In this document: piece after piece, positions 1 to 13,600 of the stretch
Numbering within the stretch: the first letter of the stretch is position 1
How the letters are laid out: each line of letters begins with the position of its first letter
Assembly: GCA_029252625.1 (NCBI GenBank)
Contig: JAQXBA010000144.1
Location: 1-64,000, forward strand
Direction: 5' to 3'
Length of the DNA stretch: 64,000 nt
From: Opitutia bacterium
GTDB lineage: Bacteria; Verrucomicrobiota; Verrucomicrobiia; Opitutales; Coraliomargaritaceae
The notes under the pieces: generated by a model
The model's database searches: none
What the model was told of the DNA's origin: nothing
The model's input: only the letters and a program-made list of their open reading frames with translations
Made by a program: the position numbers and the translations under genes

Positions 1-92
1 CATTTTTAAAGTTCATTGCAGTAATTTTTAATAAGGGAGGGACGATGTTTCTACACCGCCGCCAATTCAATACCCGACCATCGAAAGGTCGC

Positions 93-905
93 TTACTTTT
101 TCTGCTCGGGACGCATCGCGAGGCTGACCACTTCTTTATCAAAGTAGTTGCGATCCATTCCCGCATTCACGACGAGGCCTTGGCCATTGATACCGCTCGA
201 CGCTGGACTCAACAAGAACACCGCAGTGTTGGCGACTTCCTGCGTGGTGAGGTTCTGCTTCCGAAAGGTCAGCTTCTCGGCATAGAGATAGCTCTCGAGA
301 TACCCGGGAATGCCTGCCGAAGCACTCGTTTTGAGCGGCCCAGCATTGACGGTATTGAAACGCACACGGGTATCCGCACCGAAGGACTTAGCCAAATTGT
401 AAGACGATGTTTCTAAGGCCGCCTTAATAGGAGCCATGTAGCCGTAATTCTCTGCCGTCACATTAGTCGACGAGATGCCTATCGAGACGACTGATGCCTC
501 ATTGTTTAAATGCGGCTTAAATGCACCTGCCACTTCGACCAACGAGAAAGCGGAAATCGCAGTCGCCTGCAAAAAGTCCTTACGCACCGTCTCGTGAAAC
601 GGCTTGAAGCCCTCGGAGTAATTGGCGAACGCGATCGAGTGCACGATGCCATCCAATTGGCCGTAGTCGGCACTCACCTGCTCGGCCAAGGCCGTGATCT
701 GCTCAGGAAACTCCACATCGCAAATGTAAGCCTTCCGATCACCTAGGAGTTTTTGTAAACTCTCCAGACGCGCTTCGGAGCGCACACTATGAATAACTTC
801 AGCGCCTTCGGCTTCGAGCGACTTGGTGATCGCCCATGCCACGCTCTTACGATTCGCCACCCCCATTACGAGGAAGCGCTTGCCTACAAGTGCGAGAAAG
901 CTCAC
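93..905 (-). CDS. fabI: Enoyl-[acyl-carrier-protein] reductase (FabI type)
   Basis: Performs the last reduction of each fatty acid elongation round in the cytoplasm, converting trans-2-enoyl-ACP to acyl-ACP with NAD(P)H. The 270-residue protein is a short-chain dehydrogenase-like Rossmann enzyme. It opens with a glycine/valine-rich nucleotide-binding segment ([14 protein letters not shown], about residues 13-26) and has the FabI catalytic pair Tyr154-x6-Lys161. The start is GTG at 905, chosen because it begins where FabI proteins usually begin and overlaps the stop of the upstream fabZ by 4 bases (GTGA), which suggests translational coupling. A downstream ATG at 866 would cut the nucleotide-binding loop. 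FabI identity is secure; cofactor preference cannot be read from the sequence. Confidence 0.93.
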   Translation of the reverse strand: MSFLALVGKRFLVMGVANRKSVAWAITKSLEAEGAEVIHSVRSEARLESLQKLLGDRKAYICDVEFPEQITALAEQVSADYGQLDGIVHSIAFANYSEGFKPFHETVRKDFLQATAISAFSLVEVAGAFKPHLNNEASVVSIGISSTNVTAENYGYMAPIKAALETSSYNLAKSFGADTRVRFNTVNAGPLKTSASAGIPGYLESYLYAEKLTFRKQNLTTQEVANTAVFLLSPASSGINGQGLVVNAGMDRNYFDKEVVSLAMRPEQKK

Positions 906-1345
906 TTGCCCGCCTCCGGTTCGAGCATTGCGAGTGCAAATTCAATCGTCAGCGCTGGCTTACCATTCTTGAGAACCTTGCCCTTCATAAAGAAGAATTT
1001 GCTAACCTTCTCCTTCATCGTCACCTCGATCACGACGTCATCGCCCGGCTTCACCATCTGCTTAAAGCGCGCATCCCTGATACGAGACAGCACTGGAGTG
1101 ACATCCGCGAGCGAGCGGCCTTCCTTCTCAATCTGCTTGCCGAGATAGATCGCACCGGCTTGGAAGCAGGCTTCACAGAGCAAAACGCCCGGCATGATTG
1201 GATTGCCCGGATAATGCCCCTCAAACTGAGGCTCTTCCATGCGGATCGTGCGCTTACAAGTGGCCCCGTCTTCACGAACTTCGACGATCTCGTCGATGAA
1301 TAAAAACGGAGGGCGGTGTGGTATCGTGCGGAGAATTTCATCCAT
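902..1345 (-). CDS. fabZ: 3-hydroxyacyl-ACP dehydratase FabZ
   Basis: Dehydrates 3-hydroxyacyl-ACP to trans-2-enoyl-ACP, the substrate of the FabI encoded directly downstream. The 147-residue length is normal for FabZ. It starts with the family signature [11 protein letters not shown]. The catalytic His44 lies in FEGHYPGNP and the catalytic Glu58 in [11 protein letters not shown], spaced as in known hot-dog-fold FabZ enzymes. The Cys-Phe after the Glu (EACFQ instead of the common EAMAQ) is a mild variation. It forms a two-gene operon with fabI through a 4-base overlap. The start ATG at 1345 is supported by the position of the HRPPFLFID motif near the N-terminus. Confidence 0.93.
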   Translation of the reverse strand: MDEILRTIPHRPPFLFIDEIVEVREDGATCKRTIRMEEPQFEGHYPGNPIMPGVLLCEACFQAGAIYLGKQIEKEGRSLADVTPVLSRIRDARFKQMVKPGDDVVIEVTMKEKVSKFFFMKGKVLKNGKPALTIEFALAMLEPEAGK

Positions 1346-1575
1346 GCCTGTGAGTGAACGACTAAACCCACGAAATGCACGCTAAAAAAAGTAGCTAGAA
1401 AGTAGAAGTCAGGAGTTCGCCTCAGATTATCAATTGCTTACAACAGGATCGAGTGTCGCCAAATTGGCGAGCACTCAGCAGGTCATAAATATCTGACAAA
1501 GAAAAGCTAACTCCTAACTTGCTTCGCCACCGACTGCAGACCTCCGTCTAACTACCGAATCTAGGTTGAAGACAT

Positions 1576-1603
1576 GTGCTCCTTCCCATCGAGAAAGGAG
1601 CAC
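1576..1603 (-). terminator. Hairpin just after the giant gene
   Basis: A perfect 9-bp stem (GTGCTCCTT / AAGGAGCAC) with a 10-nt loop lies 13 bases past the stop codon of the 17.6-kb gene, at the end of the six-gene operon. There is no run of T after the stem on the minus strand, so it is at best a weak intrinsic terminator or an mRNA 3'-end stabiliser. The rest of the 270-bp gap to fabZ shows nothing I can name; the fabZ-fabI promoter presumably lies in it. Confidence 0.45.
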
Positions 1604-1615
1604 AGAAGAATATCC

Positions 1616-4600
1616 TTATGGCGCGGTGGTATCCACCAAGCGATAGAAGCGCGTCGGCACTAATGATGGATGTGTCTCGGTATTGAGACCATCATCTACT
1701 ACGCTGACTACAGTATCGAATGCACTTACTGGGATAGACTCAACCCAAGGAAACCAAGTGCTTAGGTCGGAACTATACTCCAATTGGTAAGTGTGCCCGG
1801 CCTCAGTGACGAAGGACAGTTCGAACTCACCCGTCTCGGCGTCTTCCTGAGCATCAATCATCATCGCCACACCTGAACCAGAGGCACGCGCCCACTCAAT
1901 CTCAACTGTTGGACGAATCGTGGCAAAGCTCTCGAATGGCACCTTGTATTGGAAGTGGACCACCACCGACTCATCTGCTTCCAGTGTCAAGTCATACTTG
2001 ATCGAGAAGACATACTGAGAGATTTGCAAGATGGTCACAGCGTCAGACGAACGTGTGTCATCCGCGAAATTATTCAGCGAACCGTTCTCATACGAACTAT
2101 ATTCAGCGTCGATGAGCTCTAGTCTATCCAAGTTAAAGTCCGACAGATGAACAATGAACGCTTCGGCTGGCAATGGCCCCTCATTCGTCACGCGGAAGGA
2201 TTGCCTCCAACGACTGTCGAAGAATGATTTAGTGAGTCTGATCGCCTGCACCGGAATATCGAGCTCAGTCACGTGAGGCCCTTGAATCGTTACAGTGAAG
2301 GACGTCTCGACGAAGAGCCCACCCCGATCCGTCGCACGCACCGTGATCTCAGCGACACCGAACTGATCGGTTGCAAAATCAACTACCAGCAACTGCTGTG
2401 CCGCATCGATTGTGATTGAATCAAACAGAGACGGATTATTGCTCGATGCAGTCCAAACCAATTCGCCTGCAGCAATGTCGTCATCCACATCCGCAAAGTT
2501 CGGAGTCAACAAGCGCGCACGTGGCGCTGAATTGACCGGAAGCTCCCAATCGGAGTATTCGCTGACGAGCGTAGGAGCATCATTGATCGGCGTGATCACA
2601 ATCGTAGCCGTATCACTGACTTGGCCCAGGAGATACGTGTCATCGATACTGAGATCGAAGTCCAATGCATAGAAACCAGGATTGATGTAATCGATGAAGT
2701 TCTCATATGGAGTGAACACGATCGCATTGAGCGCAATAGTCACATCAGCTGGCGTGCCAGTCATCTGGTAAACACCCGTGCTTGTGCGTGTCATGCCCGG
2801 AGTGAACAAGGTGCCATATGCTTCATCATACTCGACAGTGATGTTTTGAGCTTGTTCACCATCCCACTTCGCGAGATCGCCTGCCCACTCATCAAGGTCA
2901 GTGATCAAGACTGCTGGGAATGGCTTAACCGATTGCTTATCAGTCGTCGCGCCATCTGCAATTCCTGTGAGTTGAGGCGTATCATTCACACCCGTGATCT
3001 CGACGCGCAATTCAGCATCGTCGCGGTCATCATCTTCATGGAAGACCTCAACTGTGACTATTTCAACCAGAGTCGCACCGGTCTTATCGATTACCGTATA
3101 GGTAAAGGTTTCAAGACCAACGAAGTCCGTATCCGGAGTGTAAAGCAACTGGTTGTTCGGTCCGCTGCCATCAATGACTACCGCACCGCTCTGATCTGGA
3201 GTGCTCACAGCACTGATCGTGTAATCCGCAGGAAAACGCTCTAGGATGTCATCATTCAGAAGCACTGGGAAGTCATTGGCAGAACTATTCTGAAGCACCA
3301 CATAGTGATCCGGCTCAGTCAATTGCATGCCAACTGCGACTGTCACTGTCGCAGTCGATGTATCACCGAAGACGTCTTCGATGGTGTAGTCGAAGCTCTC
3401 GACACCATAGAATCCAACAGCTGGGCTGTAAGTCAGGTCTGTGCCACCATTGATGGCGACCGAACCGCCTTGGTTCGCAGCAGTCACGCCAGTGATTGTC
3501 CATGTCCAACCTGCACTCGGCAGCGGACTGTCATTGAGCATCACGTCTAGGCTATGCCCGGAAGAGTCCTTCGCCACGTGGTAGTTGTCATCCAATGCGT
3601 TCGGCAGTGTTGGTAGCTGATCGACAATCGTGACAGTGATCACCGCTTCACGGCGTTGATCCGTGCCATCATCAATTTCGTAATTGAAGACCTCCGTGCC
3701 CGTAGTCGCAGGAACAGTGTATTTCACAAGACCAGAAGTGAAGCTAACACGCTCAACTGCAGGTGGAGCCTGTGTATCCAAACCGAGGTTGATGATACTC
3801 AATGGGCCAACCGAACCAGTCGATACATCGTTGAACATGACCGACAGATCATGCTCACCTGAGCCAGCGACGATGATATAGTGATCATCGGCGGCATAGA
3901 AATCATCTGCGGTAGGCACCACTTGAACATCCACACCCTTCGTGGTATTCGCACCACTCGCATCACGGATCGTGTAAGTGAAGCTATCCACCCCGGTGTA
4001 ACTAGCGGCTGGAGTATAACTCACCTGTCCGTTGACCACACTTGCCACACCACCAGCACTTGGGGCGCTGACGGAGACCACTTCGAAGCTGACTGGGAAG
4101 CTCGGACGACTTGCATCATTCGCAGCGACGTCGAGTTGGTTATCCGAAGAGTCCTGAACGACGACGAAGTCATCATTAGAACCGTCGAGATAGTCTTCAC
4201 GGTCAATAACAGTGAAGGTCACTGTTGCCTGAGCGCTGGAGCTACCACCACCGCTGACGGTGTATGTGAAAGTCTCATCAGCAGAGAACGATGGACTCGA
4301 CGGAGTGTAACTCAGAGCAGTGCCACCACTGATAATGCTCAAGACACCTGAAGCGGAGCCAGCAGATACATCTGTGATCGTGTAAGCAGAGCCGGACTCG
4401 GGTAGAATATTATCATTCACCAACACGTCGACTTCGACATCTGATTCACCCATGCCGACCTGGAAGTGATCATCGCTAGCAGAGAGCACGTTATTGAGCG
4501 GATCTTTGAGAACAGTAATCTCAACGATCGTCACATCCTGACCACCGACACCATCTTCGATCGTGTATTGGAAGCTCTCAGAGCCATAGAAACCTGCCTT

Positions 4601-7600
4601 TGGCGTATAGAGGATCGCTTGAGCATCAGGATCGATCGTGACCACACCTTCTTGATCCGTTTCGCCAAGCGCAGTAATGTTAAACCATGGACGCCATGTG
4701 CCACGCGTTCCAGCAGGATCATCTGCATATGAAGACTCAATACTGAAGTGGTTACGGCCCTCAACAGTAATCGGAAAGACACCGTTGTATGCACCACTAC
4801 CGGCGTAAGACTGAATCTTAATTAATAGACCATCGCGCAACTCGTGGTTGGTGCTCTCGATGATCACGCGATTCGCATCGCCGGCATCCTCCGCGTAGCC
4901 AAGCACTGCGACTCGCACAGAACCCGCGACATCGTCATTGGAGAGGACTGGAAGCGTCACATTCGTGCTGTCAGTCAAGACCTTGAACGTATCCGGCGCA
5001 GTGGAAGTGCGGAAATTATCAGTCACGATGTATGGGAAGACTTCAACCGCGAGCTCATCCTCGAAGAGGCTATCGATCAATCGCGAGTTGGCATCGTAGC
5101 TGTAGCTACCGTCCGTCTCGATTTCAAGCGCCGCACCCAAGTCCGTCGTCACTTCACGTTGTGGGATCACCCAGTGGTCATCATCCGGAGTGGAATTATC
5201 GAAATCGATTTCAGTGTCATTCGACAATAGACCAGCAGTATACTGGCCATCAGCAGCACGTGGACCTGCGGTGATCACATTCGTGACATTTTCGAGTGTT
5301 TCGAGCAGATCATTCGCAGCAATCGGAGCGTCGTTGTAACCTTCGATCTCAAGCGCAATCGTTGACTCTGAGGTGCCACCGTTCTCATCACTGATCGTGT
5401 AGGTGATCGAATCTTCAATAAACTCATTGCGAGCAAGCGCCTCGAAGACGTCCACCCCCGTTGGATCATAAGTGATGTCAGTTCCATCGAAGCTCAGATT
5501 TGCACCTAAATCACTCGTGGCAGGGACATTCGAGATGATTGGAGCATCGTCTGGATTCGAACTGTCTTGGTCAGGGTCTGTATCGTTGGATAGCACGCCT
5601 GAGCCTGAAATAACGAGGGATTCATCCTCTTCGGCTTCATAGCCATCGTCAGGCTGCGCAGTCGGCACATCATTCACGCCAGTGACCGTGATTGAGATCT
5701 CAGCGATTCCGATAGCACCGTGCTGATCACGGACTGTGTAGTAGAAGCTATCTACAATCGTCTCACCGTTAGCGAGAGCGTTCAGAATAGCCGAACCACG
5801 TGGATCGTAGAGAATATTGGTTTCGCCACGAGCGGCACGCAGATCCAGGACAACTGATGCCCCCAAGGAGCTTGCTGTTGAAGTCAGATCTAAACGTGTG
5901 TCCGTCGGGTGGATATTAATCAACTCGATCGTAGTATTGTCGTCATCGATATCAACGTCGCCGTCATTCGAGAGAACACTGACCGCCTGTAATGCAGGTA
6001 ACAACTCAACCTCCTCACCGACACCATTCACAGAGACGAAATCAGGAGCAAGGTCACCGAAGTCAAATGCGACTGAAAGCAAAGTCGAATCCGCAAGTAA
6101 ACGAATCGGCTGATTCTCAGGAGTCGTATACGCAATGTCTATTGGCTCTGGCGCATCATTAATCGCCAAGATCGTTACAGTCGTAAGGTCCACTATCGGT
6201 GTGACAAGATCACCATCCGTCACAGTGAGTGTGAACACGGCATCGTAATAAACCGGAGGACGAATGTTCTCGAATGGAGTGAACTCAATCGCACGCAAGA
6301 CCGCAACGACTTCTGTCGGCGTGCCAATCACTTGAAATAGCCCAGCGCTTTGTAGCGTCAGTCCGACAGTCGAAATCGTTCCCAATGTAGAATCAAAAGC
6401 AATCGTCACTGTCTGAATTTGGTCCGTAGTTGGGCCATCATCACTCAGAATATCTGTATCAAATGAGCTTGCTGGATCTGGACGGTTTTTGTCCTTGTCA
6501 CTCAGGGTCACGGTATCAAACGGGAAGGTTCTCTGCTTATCAGTGATGGAATCGTCTGCCGTGCCACCAAGCACTGGTGCATCATTCACACCAGCCACCG
6601 CTACAGTGAGTGTTGCAAATGCGCGATCGCTCTCTTCCGAGATCACTTCGACAGTCACTGTTCCGATTGCACTGCCACCAGTCTGATCTTCCACAGTATA
6701 TGTGAATGTATCCACACCGACGAAATCAGCATCCGGAGTGTAAATCAGATGGTTGTTTGCCTCAGTGCCAACTCGAGTCACCACACCATTCGCTGGATCA
6801 CTCTCAGCAGTGATCTTATATTCTGCTGCGTAGCGGTTCAAGAAGTCGTCATTGAGCAAGACTTGAAAGAGGTTCTCGCTGCTGTTCTCAAGAACGATAT
6901 AAGCATCCGCTCCTGTGATCAGAGAACCAACACTCACCGTGACAGTCGCTAGTGAAGTCTGGCCAAAAGCATCTGTTACGGTGTATGTGAAAGTCTCGAC
7001 ACCATTGAATCCTGCTGCTGGAGCATAGGTCACGCGGCTGCCATCGCCGACCGAAGCAACACCACCTTGGCTAGTCGCACCGACCGCTGTGATCGTTTGC
7101 TCCCAACCGACTACTGGCAAAGTCGCATCGTTGACCAACACATCCAAATTTACGTCCGTGCTGTTTTTAGCGACACAGAATACATCATTGGTCGGATTCA
7201 GCTCCGGATAGTTATCACTACCTATCACAGTAATATAAATCTGTGCTTCACGACGCTCAGTCGTGCCATCACTGATCTCATATGTGAACTCTTCAATGAT
7301 GTCAGTGGCGCTATCTGCCGGAGTATAGTTCACTGAACCACTAGTAAAAGCTACCCGCTCTGGAGCTGGAGGCGCATCCGTATCCAAGCCGAGGTTTACA
7401 ATCTCGAGGTTAGTGCTATTCGCACCTGTCGCCGCATCATTTACAAGCACAGACAAGCTGATTTGTGGCCCACCTGACCAGACAGTGTAGCGGTCAACTG
7501 TTGCATAGAAGTTTGAGACGTCAGCGACGACTTCAACACTCACAGTCTTCGTCGTGTCGATACCAAGCTCGTCACGCACAACATAGGTGAAAGTGTCGGT

Positions 7601-10600
7601 GCCAGTCACAGAAGACGCCGGAGCGTTATAGCGAATCTTCCCAGAGTCGAGGGTCGCAATGCCACCGAGAGTTGGAGAACTGACCTGTCCATCGACCAAT
7701 TCGAGTGTAACTGGGCAGTTTGATAACGAGCGATCGTTCGCCAGCACGTCAAACATGTTGCCTGTCGAATCTGCCACGACAACAAAGTCATCGTCCACTC
7801 CACCCGGGTTACTAACAAAATGCTCAACCTCAATGACATTGATACTCACTGCGGCCTGCGCCGTTGAAGTCGCACCACCGCTCACAGTATATGTGAAGGT
7901 ATCCGTGCCAATAAATGTATCGGAGGCTGGAGTGTATAGAACAGACTTGCCGTTATTCACTACTTCAAGAGTGCCCGAAGCACTACCGATTACAGTTTCA
8001 AGAACGAACAGATCACTGCCAAGTTCCGGCAGTGTATTATCATTCACAAGCACATCGAGAACTTGAGCACCTTGGCCCTTGTAAACTTCGAAGCTATCAT
8101 TGTTGGCGCACACCACACTATTCAGTGGAGACTCAACTATCAGCATCTCAACAATAGCCACATCCTGACCACCAACACCATCTTCGATCGTATAGGTGAA
8201 GGTATCAGTGCCGTAGAAATCAACACGCGGAGTATAACGGAGACTTTGTTGATCATCGCTGATGAAAACCTGTCCGTCGTTATCTGGCTCACTAAAGGCG
8301 GTAATATTTAGCCAAGTGCGCCATGTGCCACGGGCCCCTGCAGGATCATCAGCAAAGGCCACTGCAACGCTGAAGTGATCGCGATCGATCACAGTAATCG
8401 CATGCACACCATTATATTCGCCAACACCGGTGTAGTCTTCGATCTTAATCAACTGACCATCACGAAGCTCGTGGTTATCACTTTCCAGAACTACAATACT
8501 TGGATCCACTGCAGCAGCATAAGAGGTAACACTGACAGACCTTACACCAGCGATGTCATCGTTGGCTAAGACCGGAAGAATCACTTCTGCGCTATTCACG
8601 ATCAACTTGAAGTTATCTGCACCGGAGTTGAGGCGACTATTATCAGTCAAGATATACGGAAAGTCTTCAGTGACTGTGACACCAGCAGGAATACGATCAA
8701 TCGCAACTGAGTTCGCATTGTAGCTGTAGCTACCATCTGTCTCGATGTAGAATGCTGCATTCAAAAGCGGTGTCGTTATAGCACGCTGTGGGATAACCCA
8801 TGGATCATCATCCGGTGGAGTGCCATTGATATCGATATCTTCATCATTCGCAATGAGCCCACCGACAGTATCCACTGCAGATACAATGTTCTCATCGAGC
8901 TCAAGCAAATCATGCTGTGCCGTTGGTGTGTCATTACGACCGACAAACTTAATCGAGACAGTCGCCTCAGAGAGGCCATCCTGACTATCTGTAGCTACAT
9001 ATTTAAACTCATCGATAATGACCTCGTTTCGGGCAAGATTTTCAAAGAATGCAACACCGACTGGATCGTAGGTAATTTCAGTATTTCCTGCATTCAGGGA
9101 CACCGCAGCACCATACTTACTAATCGCATCGACAGACAGGATCGACAACACGTCGTCCGCATTGCCCGAATCACCATCCTGGTCAGGGTCAGTATCGTTC
9201 TCGAGTAGGTCAGCAGACTGAAGTGTCAGTGTGACGTCTTCTACAGAGAAGTAATCTGGATCATCATTGGCAGTGAGCACGTCATTCACACCAGTGATCT
9301 GGACTGTCACCTTAGCCACATCAAGTTCGCCATGTATGTCACGAATCGTGTAGTAGAAGGAGTCGGTCTTCATCTCGCCAGTCTGCATGGCGTTCAGGAT
9401 ATTAGATGAACGAGGGTCATAGACGATGCTCGTCTCAAGTCGATTTGCACGAATATCGAGTCTCACACTTGCGCCCAAGTCACTCACTGTGGTCACTTGC
9501 TCTGCAGTGGTGTCCGTAGTATGCACATTGATCACTTCAAGTGTCGCGATCAAATCAACAGCGCCACCATCGGTCGCGTCATTGTCGTTATCACTATCAA
9601 TGTCGTCATCATTTGAGAGCAACGAGAAGTTCTGAAGTTCAGGAGTCAGCACAATCGTTGCACCCGCAGCATTCTGATCTTCATAGTTGGCATCCAAGTC
9701 ACCAAAATTGAATGCAGCAGAAAGTAACTCATCATCCACCAGGATACGAATCGCCTGATTCTCTGCAGTCGAAGCAAAATCATCACCGGCAACAGGAGCA
9801 TCGTTGATGCCCAAGATCGTGATCGTGGTCAGATCCACAATCGGTGTCAGCAAATGACCATCTGTCACTGTGAGTGTGAGCACTGCATCATAAGTGACTG
9901 GAGGGCTAATATTCTCAGTTGGTGTGAACTCAATTGAGCGTAGTGCCGCTTGCACCTCTGAAGGTGTGCCGACCACTTGGTAACTTCCAGCCCCCAACAG
10001 GGTCATGCCCGTGTGGGTGATCGAACCGAGGGTCGCATCAAACTGTAAAGTCACAGTTTGTTCCTCATCACCATCGGCATCAACGTCACTGAGTGTAACA
10101 GTATCGAACGGGAAGGTAGATTCCTTATCAGTAATCGAATCACCCTCGGTTCCCCCGAGCACTGGGCTATCGTTAATACCAGTTATGATGATAGTCGCCT
10201 CCGCCTCATGCCGGTCACTCACCTCGTCAATAAGATTAATTACGACATCAGCGGTTTCCTCATTACCGGAGGCATCCTCCACTGTATAGGTCAGTGTGAC
10301 TTGCGCAGTGCTCGAACCGTCTGGTGTATAGATTAGCGTGTCATTATCTGGACCAATTGAAACTAGACCGGTTCCAAAACTGACCGATGCTGCATTAATT
10401 GATTCGATGAACGAATCCGCGACAGCGCCACCCTTGAAGATTCCGTCGTTGGCAAGGACATCTAGCGAAACCGGCACTTCTTCATTACTCAGAGTAAAGA
10501 TATCATCAACCAGTCGAAGATCGCCCACACGGACGATGATCACTCCATCACCAGTGCCACCAAGTGAGTCTGAAACAGCATAGGTAAAGGTATCAGTCCC

Positions 10601-13600
10601 GGAAAAATCAATTGGTGCGGTGTATACAATTCCGCCAACCGTCGCTACAGCCTGACCACCCTCAGCAGTCACGACACTGGTGCCCTGACTATCAATGGAG
10701 GTGATAATCCAGTCGGCTGCAGAAGCCGGCTTAACGTTGTCGTTCAAAAGGATCGGCAAGAGGATCGACGACGCGTTTCTAGAAACACGGAAGCTGTCGT
10801 TATTGGTCTCCGAGCTCAACGTGTCCGAACGATTGCTGACATTCAAGGTCACGGTGGCCCGCGCACGGCGAGAGGAACCATCGCTAATCTCGTAACCAAA
10901 AGTCACAGCTGATCCCGGAAGAGTCGCTGGAGGATTGTAAGCGATAAAAGTGCCATCTGGGCTGAGTGCCACGGTGCCATCTGCTGCGGGCATCGTGTCG
11001 ATACTGACGATCTCCAACGCACTATCCTCATTCGGCAGAAGCAGGTCATTCGAGAGCACTCGAAGCTCATTGTCGACACTACCAAAGAAGATCTGATACC
11101 CATCATTGTTGGCAAATAGTTTACCCTCAGAAACAGTAACAGTGCAGCGCGCTACGTTGATCGAAACGCCATTGGATATCGTGTAATCGAAGGTCTCAAC
11201 TCCAGTGAAGCCGACACTCGGCGTGTAGAGGATCACATTATTCGACGAATCAATCGAAGCGATGCCGCTGCGGTCAGGAGTCGTCACAGAGATAATCGTC
11301 GGCACTTTGATCGGCGTCCCTACAGCGACTTCGTCAACGGCGTAATCGTTGTCAACGACATCAATAGACACCTCTGTGGTTCCAGCAAGCACCTCAAAGA
11401 GATCGCCACTCGCACGAATCGGCGCAGATGTCGCGCTAAAGGTCACGAGCACGTTGAATGAGTCTAAACCGGCTTGAACTTGATATTCCAATGCAAGCTC
11501 ACCATTCCATGAACCTGAGCTCGTGACTTCAAGCTGCCCCGACGTGGCGTCAACCGTCAACTGCCCAAAGGTTCCGCTGGTAACAAATGACCCCGACGAA
11601 CCGTCGGCCGCACGCACTCCGTTCAGCGTCAGGCCGGAAGCGTTTCCAGGAATGAGCACATCATTCGCAAGAACATCGAATGTTATAGTCTCATCAGCTG
11701 GGAGACTATAGAAATCCGGATTGGCCACCAGATAGCCAACATAGATCGTCACGATTGAGGAGCCAGTCGCACCGTTCGCATCAATGACGTTGTAAGACAG
11801 GGTGTCTCGTCCAATAAACCCATCGTTAGGAGTATATTGGATCGCCCCTCCGCCTTCGAGAATAGTAGCGACGCCCTTGGTCGGAGCCTGATCCAGAATT
11901 TGGATAGTCAGAGCATCCGCGCTATCAGGCAGGATTACATCATTTACCAGAACATCCAGTGATACAGGGCCAGAATCAGTCGGTAGATGGAAAACATCCC
12001 CGATGAGCGTCAACGTGTTGTCCACGATATTGAGTGTGACACCAACCTCTTCGGAAACAGAGCCGCCTCCGCTCACTGTATAGCTGAATGTTTCTACTGT
12101 CTTGATCGATCCAGAATCTGGAATATAGGAGATGAGGTTACCATCAAATGACAGCGAACCGTCAACACCGGTAACATCAATACTCGTAATTTGTAGACCC
12201 TCGCCCGTGGCGGTCGACGGAAGGACCACATCGTTCGCAAGCACGTCTAGTTCGACCGCACTAATCGCACCCTTGGAAACGGAGAAGACATCCGACTTGG
12301 CAAAAATACGACCGTTGATAGCCTCAGTCGTCACACGAATCAACGCATTTGCACGGTCAATATTTCCATAGCTATCCTGTATCGTATAGACGATCACATC
12401 GGTGCCGACAAATCCACCCACCGGTCGATACTCTAAGGCAAGTCCATCCTCGGTGACCTCGACGATCCCCCCCTCGCTGGGCAGCTCGACTCCAATGATC
12501 ACAAACTCTGATTGCAGTGCATTGAAGTTAAAGTCGTTCGCTAGGACATCCAGTGTATGTGTGCCACTATCAGTATTGATTAAGAACAGATCATTTGTAG
12601 CAAAGAGCAGGCTACCATCAGTCGTCCAATAGTCGTAAGTATATTCGAGCGTGTCCCCCACAGCGAGGGAGTCGAAATCAACCACTGAATCGATGAACAA
12701 AGTTCCCTGATGGTTAAACCACACACCAGTGAGCGAATTGTATGAAACATCGTGAGCCAGCTCGATCGTGAACTGATCATCGTTTTCAACCGTCACAATA
12801 AAATTGCCGTAAAGGCCTGGAACAGCGCGGATGAAGACGGCATCTCCGGAAGAAAGACCATGGACCGCCGAGGTCACGCGAGTCAGTTCGGATTGTCCTG
12901 AAACTGCGGCGAAACTAGTAATCTCTTCCGTGCGAGTCGCATAATCAATCGCAGCTGAGCTATTGTCTGAAAGCGTCTGAGAGGCAGACGGAACAGCGTA
13001 GAGTATGCCAAACTGAGTTTGATCGTCGTCAGTCGCATTACGCACAAGCCCCTGGTTTGTAACATCAATACTGATCGTGCCATCTCCGATCATACCGCCA
13101 TTGACCTTAGTGAGGTCATTTTCGGTAAAGCTATAGCTCTCGTCACTCGCCTCAGGCTGATCGTTGTCTCCGAAGACAACGACGGCAACGATCGTCTTAC
13201 CCGAGACAGTGTCGTCCGTGACGGTTACCTCAAAGCTATCAACAATCGCCCCACTACGTGGCAAGTTTTGTAGGACAGAGGAATCACTTGGATCGTATGT
13301 GATATTTGAACTCTGAAGTGTCAGCTCCGCACCGAGTCGGCTGGTCGTAGACGGCAAAGAGGCCACAATACTTAGAACGTCCGAAGTGTCAGGGTCGCTG
13401 TCGTTCTCCAGAAAAACGAGTCCACTAATGGTGATGCTCTGCTCTTGCGTCGTGCTCGGAGTGTCAATCATAACAAGGCCAACACCTTGGCTATTCTCGA
13501 TGCGGGTATTGACTGTATTTGGAACCGAGCCAGCCACAGCATAAACGACGCGAGCATCTGCGAGAAAGTCCTTCACCTGATCCACTGGGCGCCATTCACC

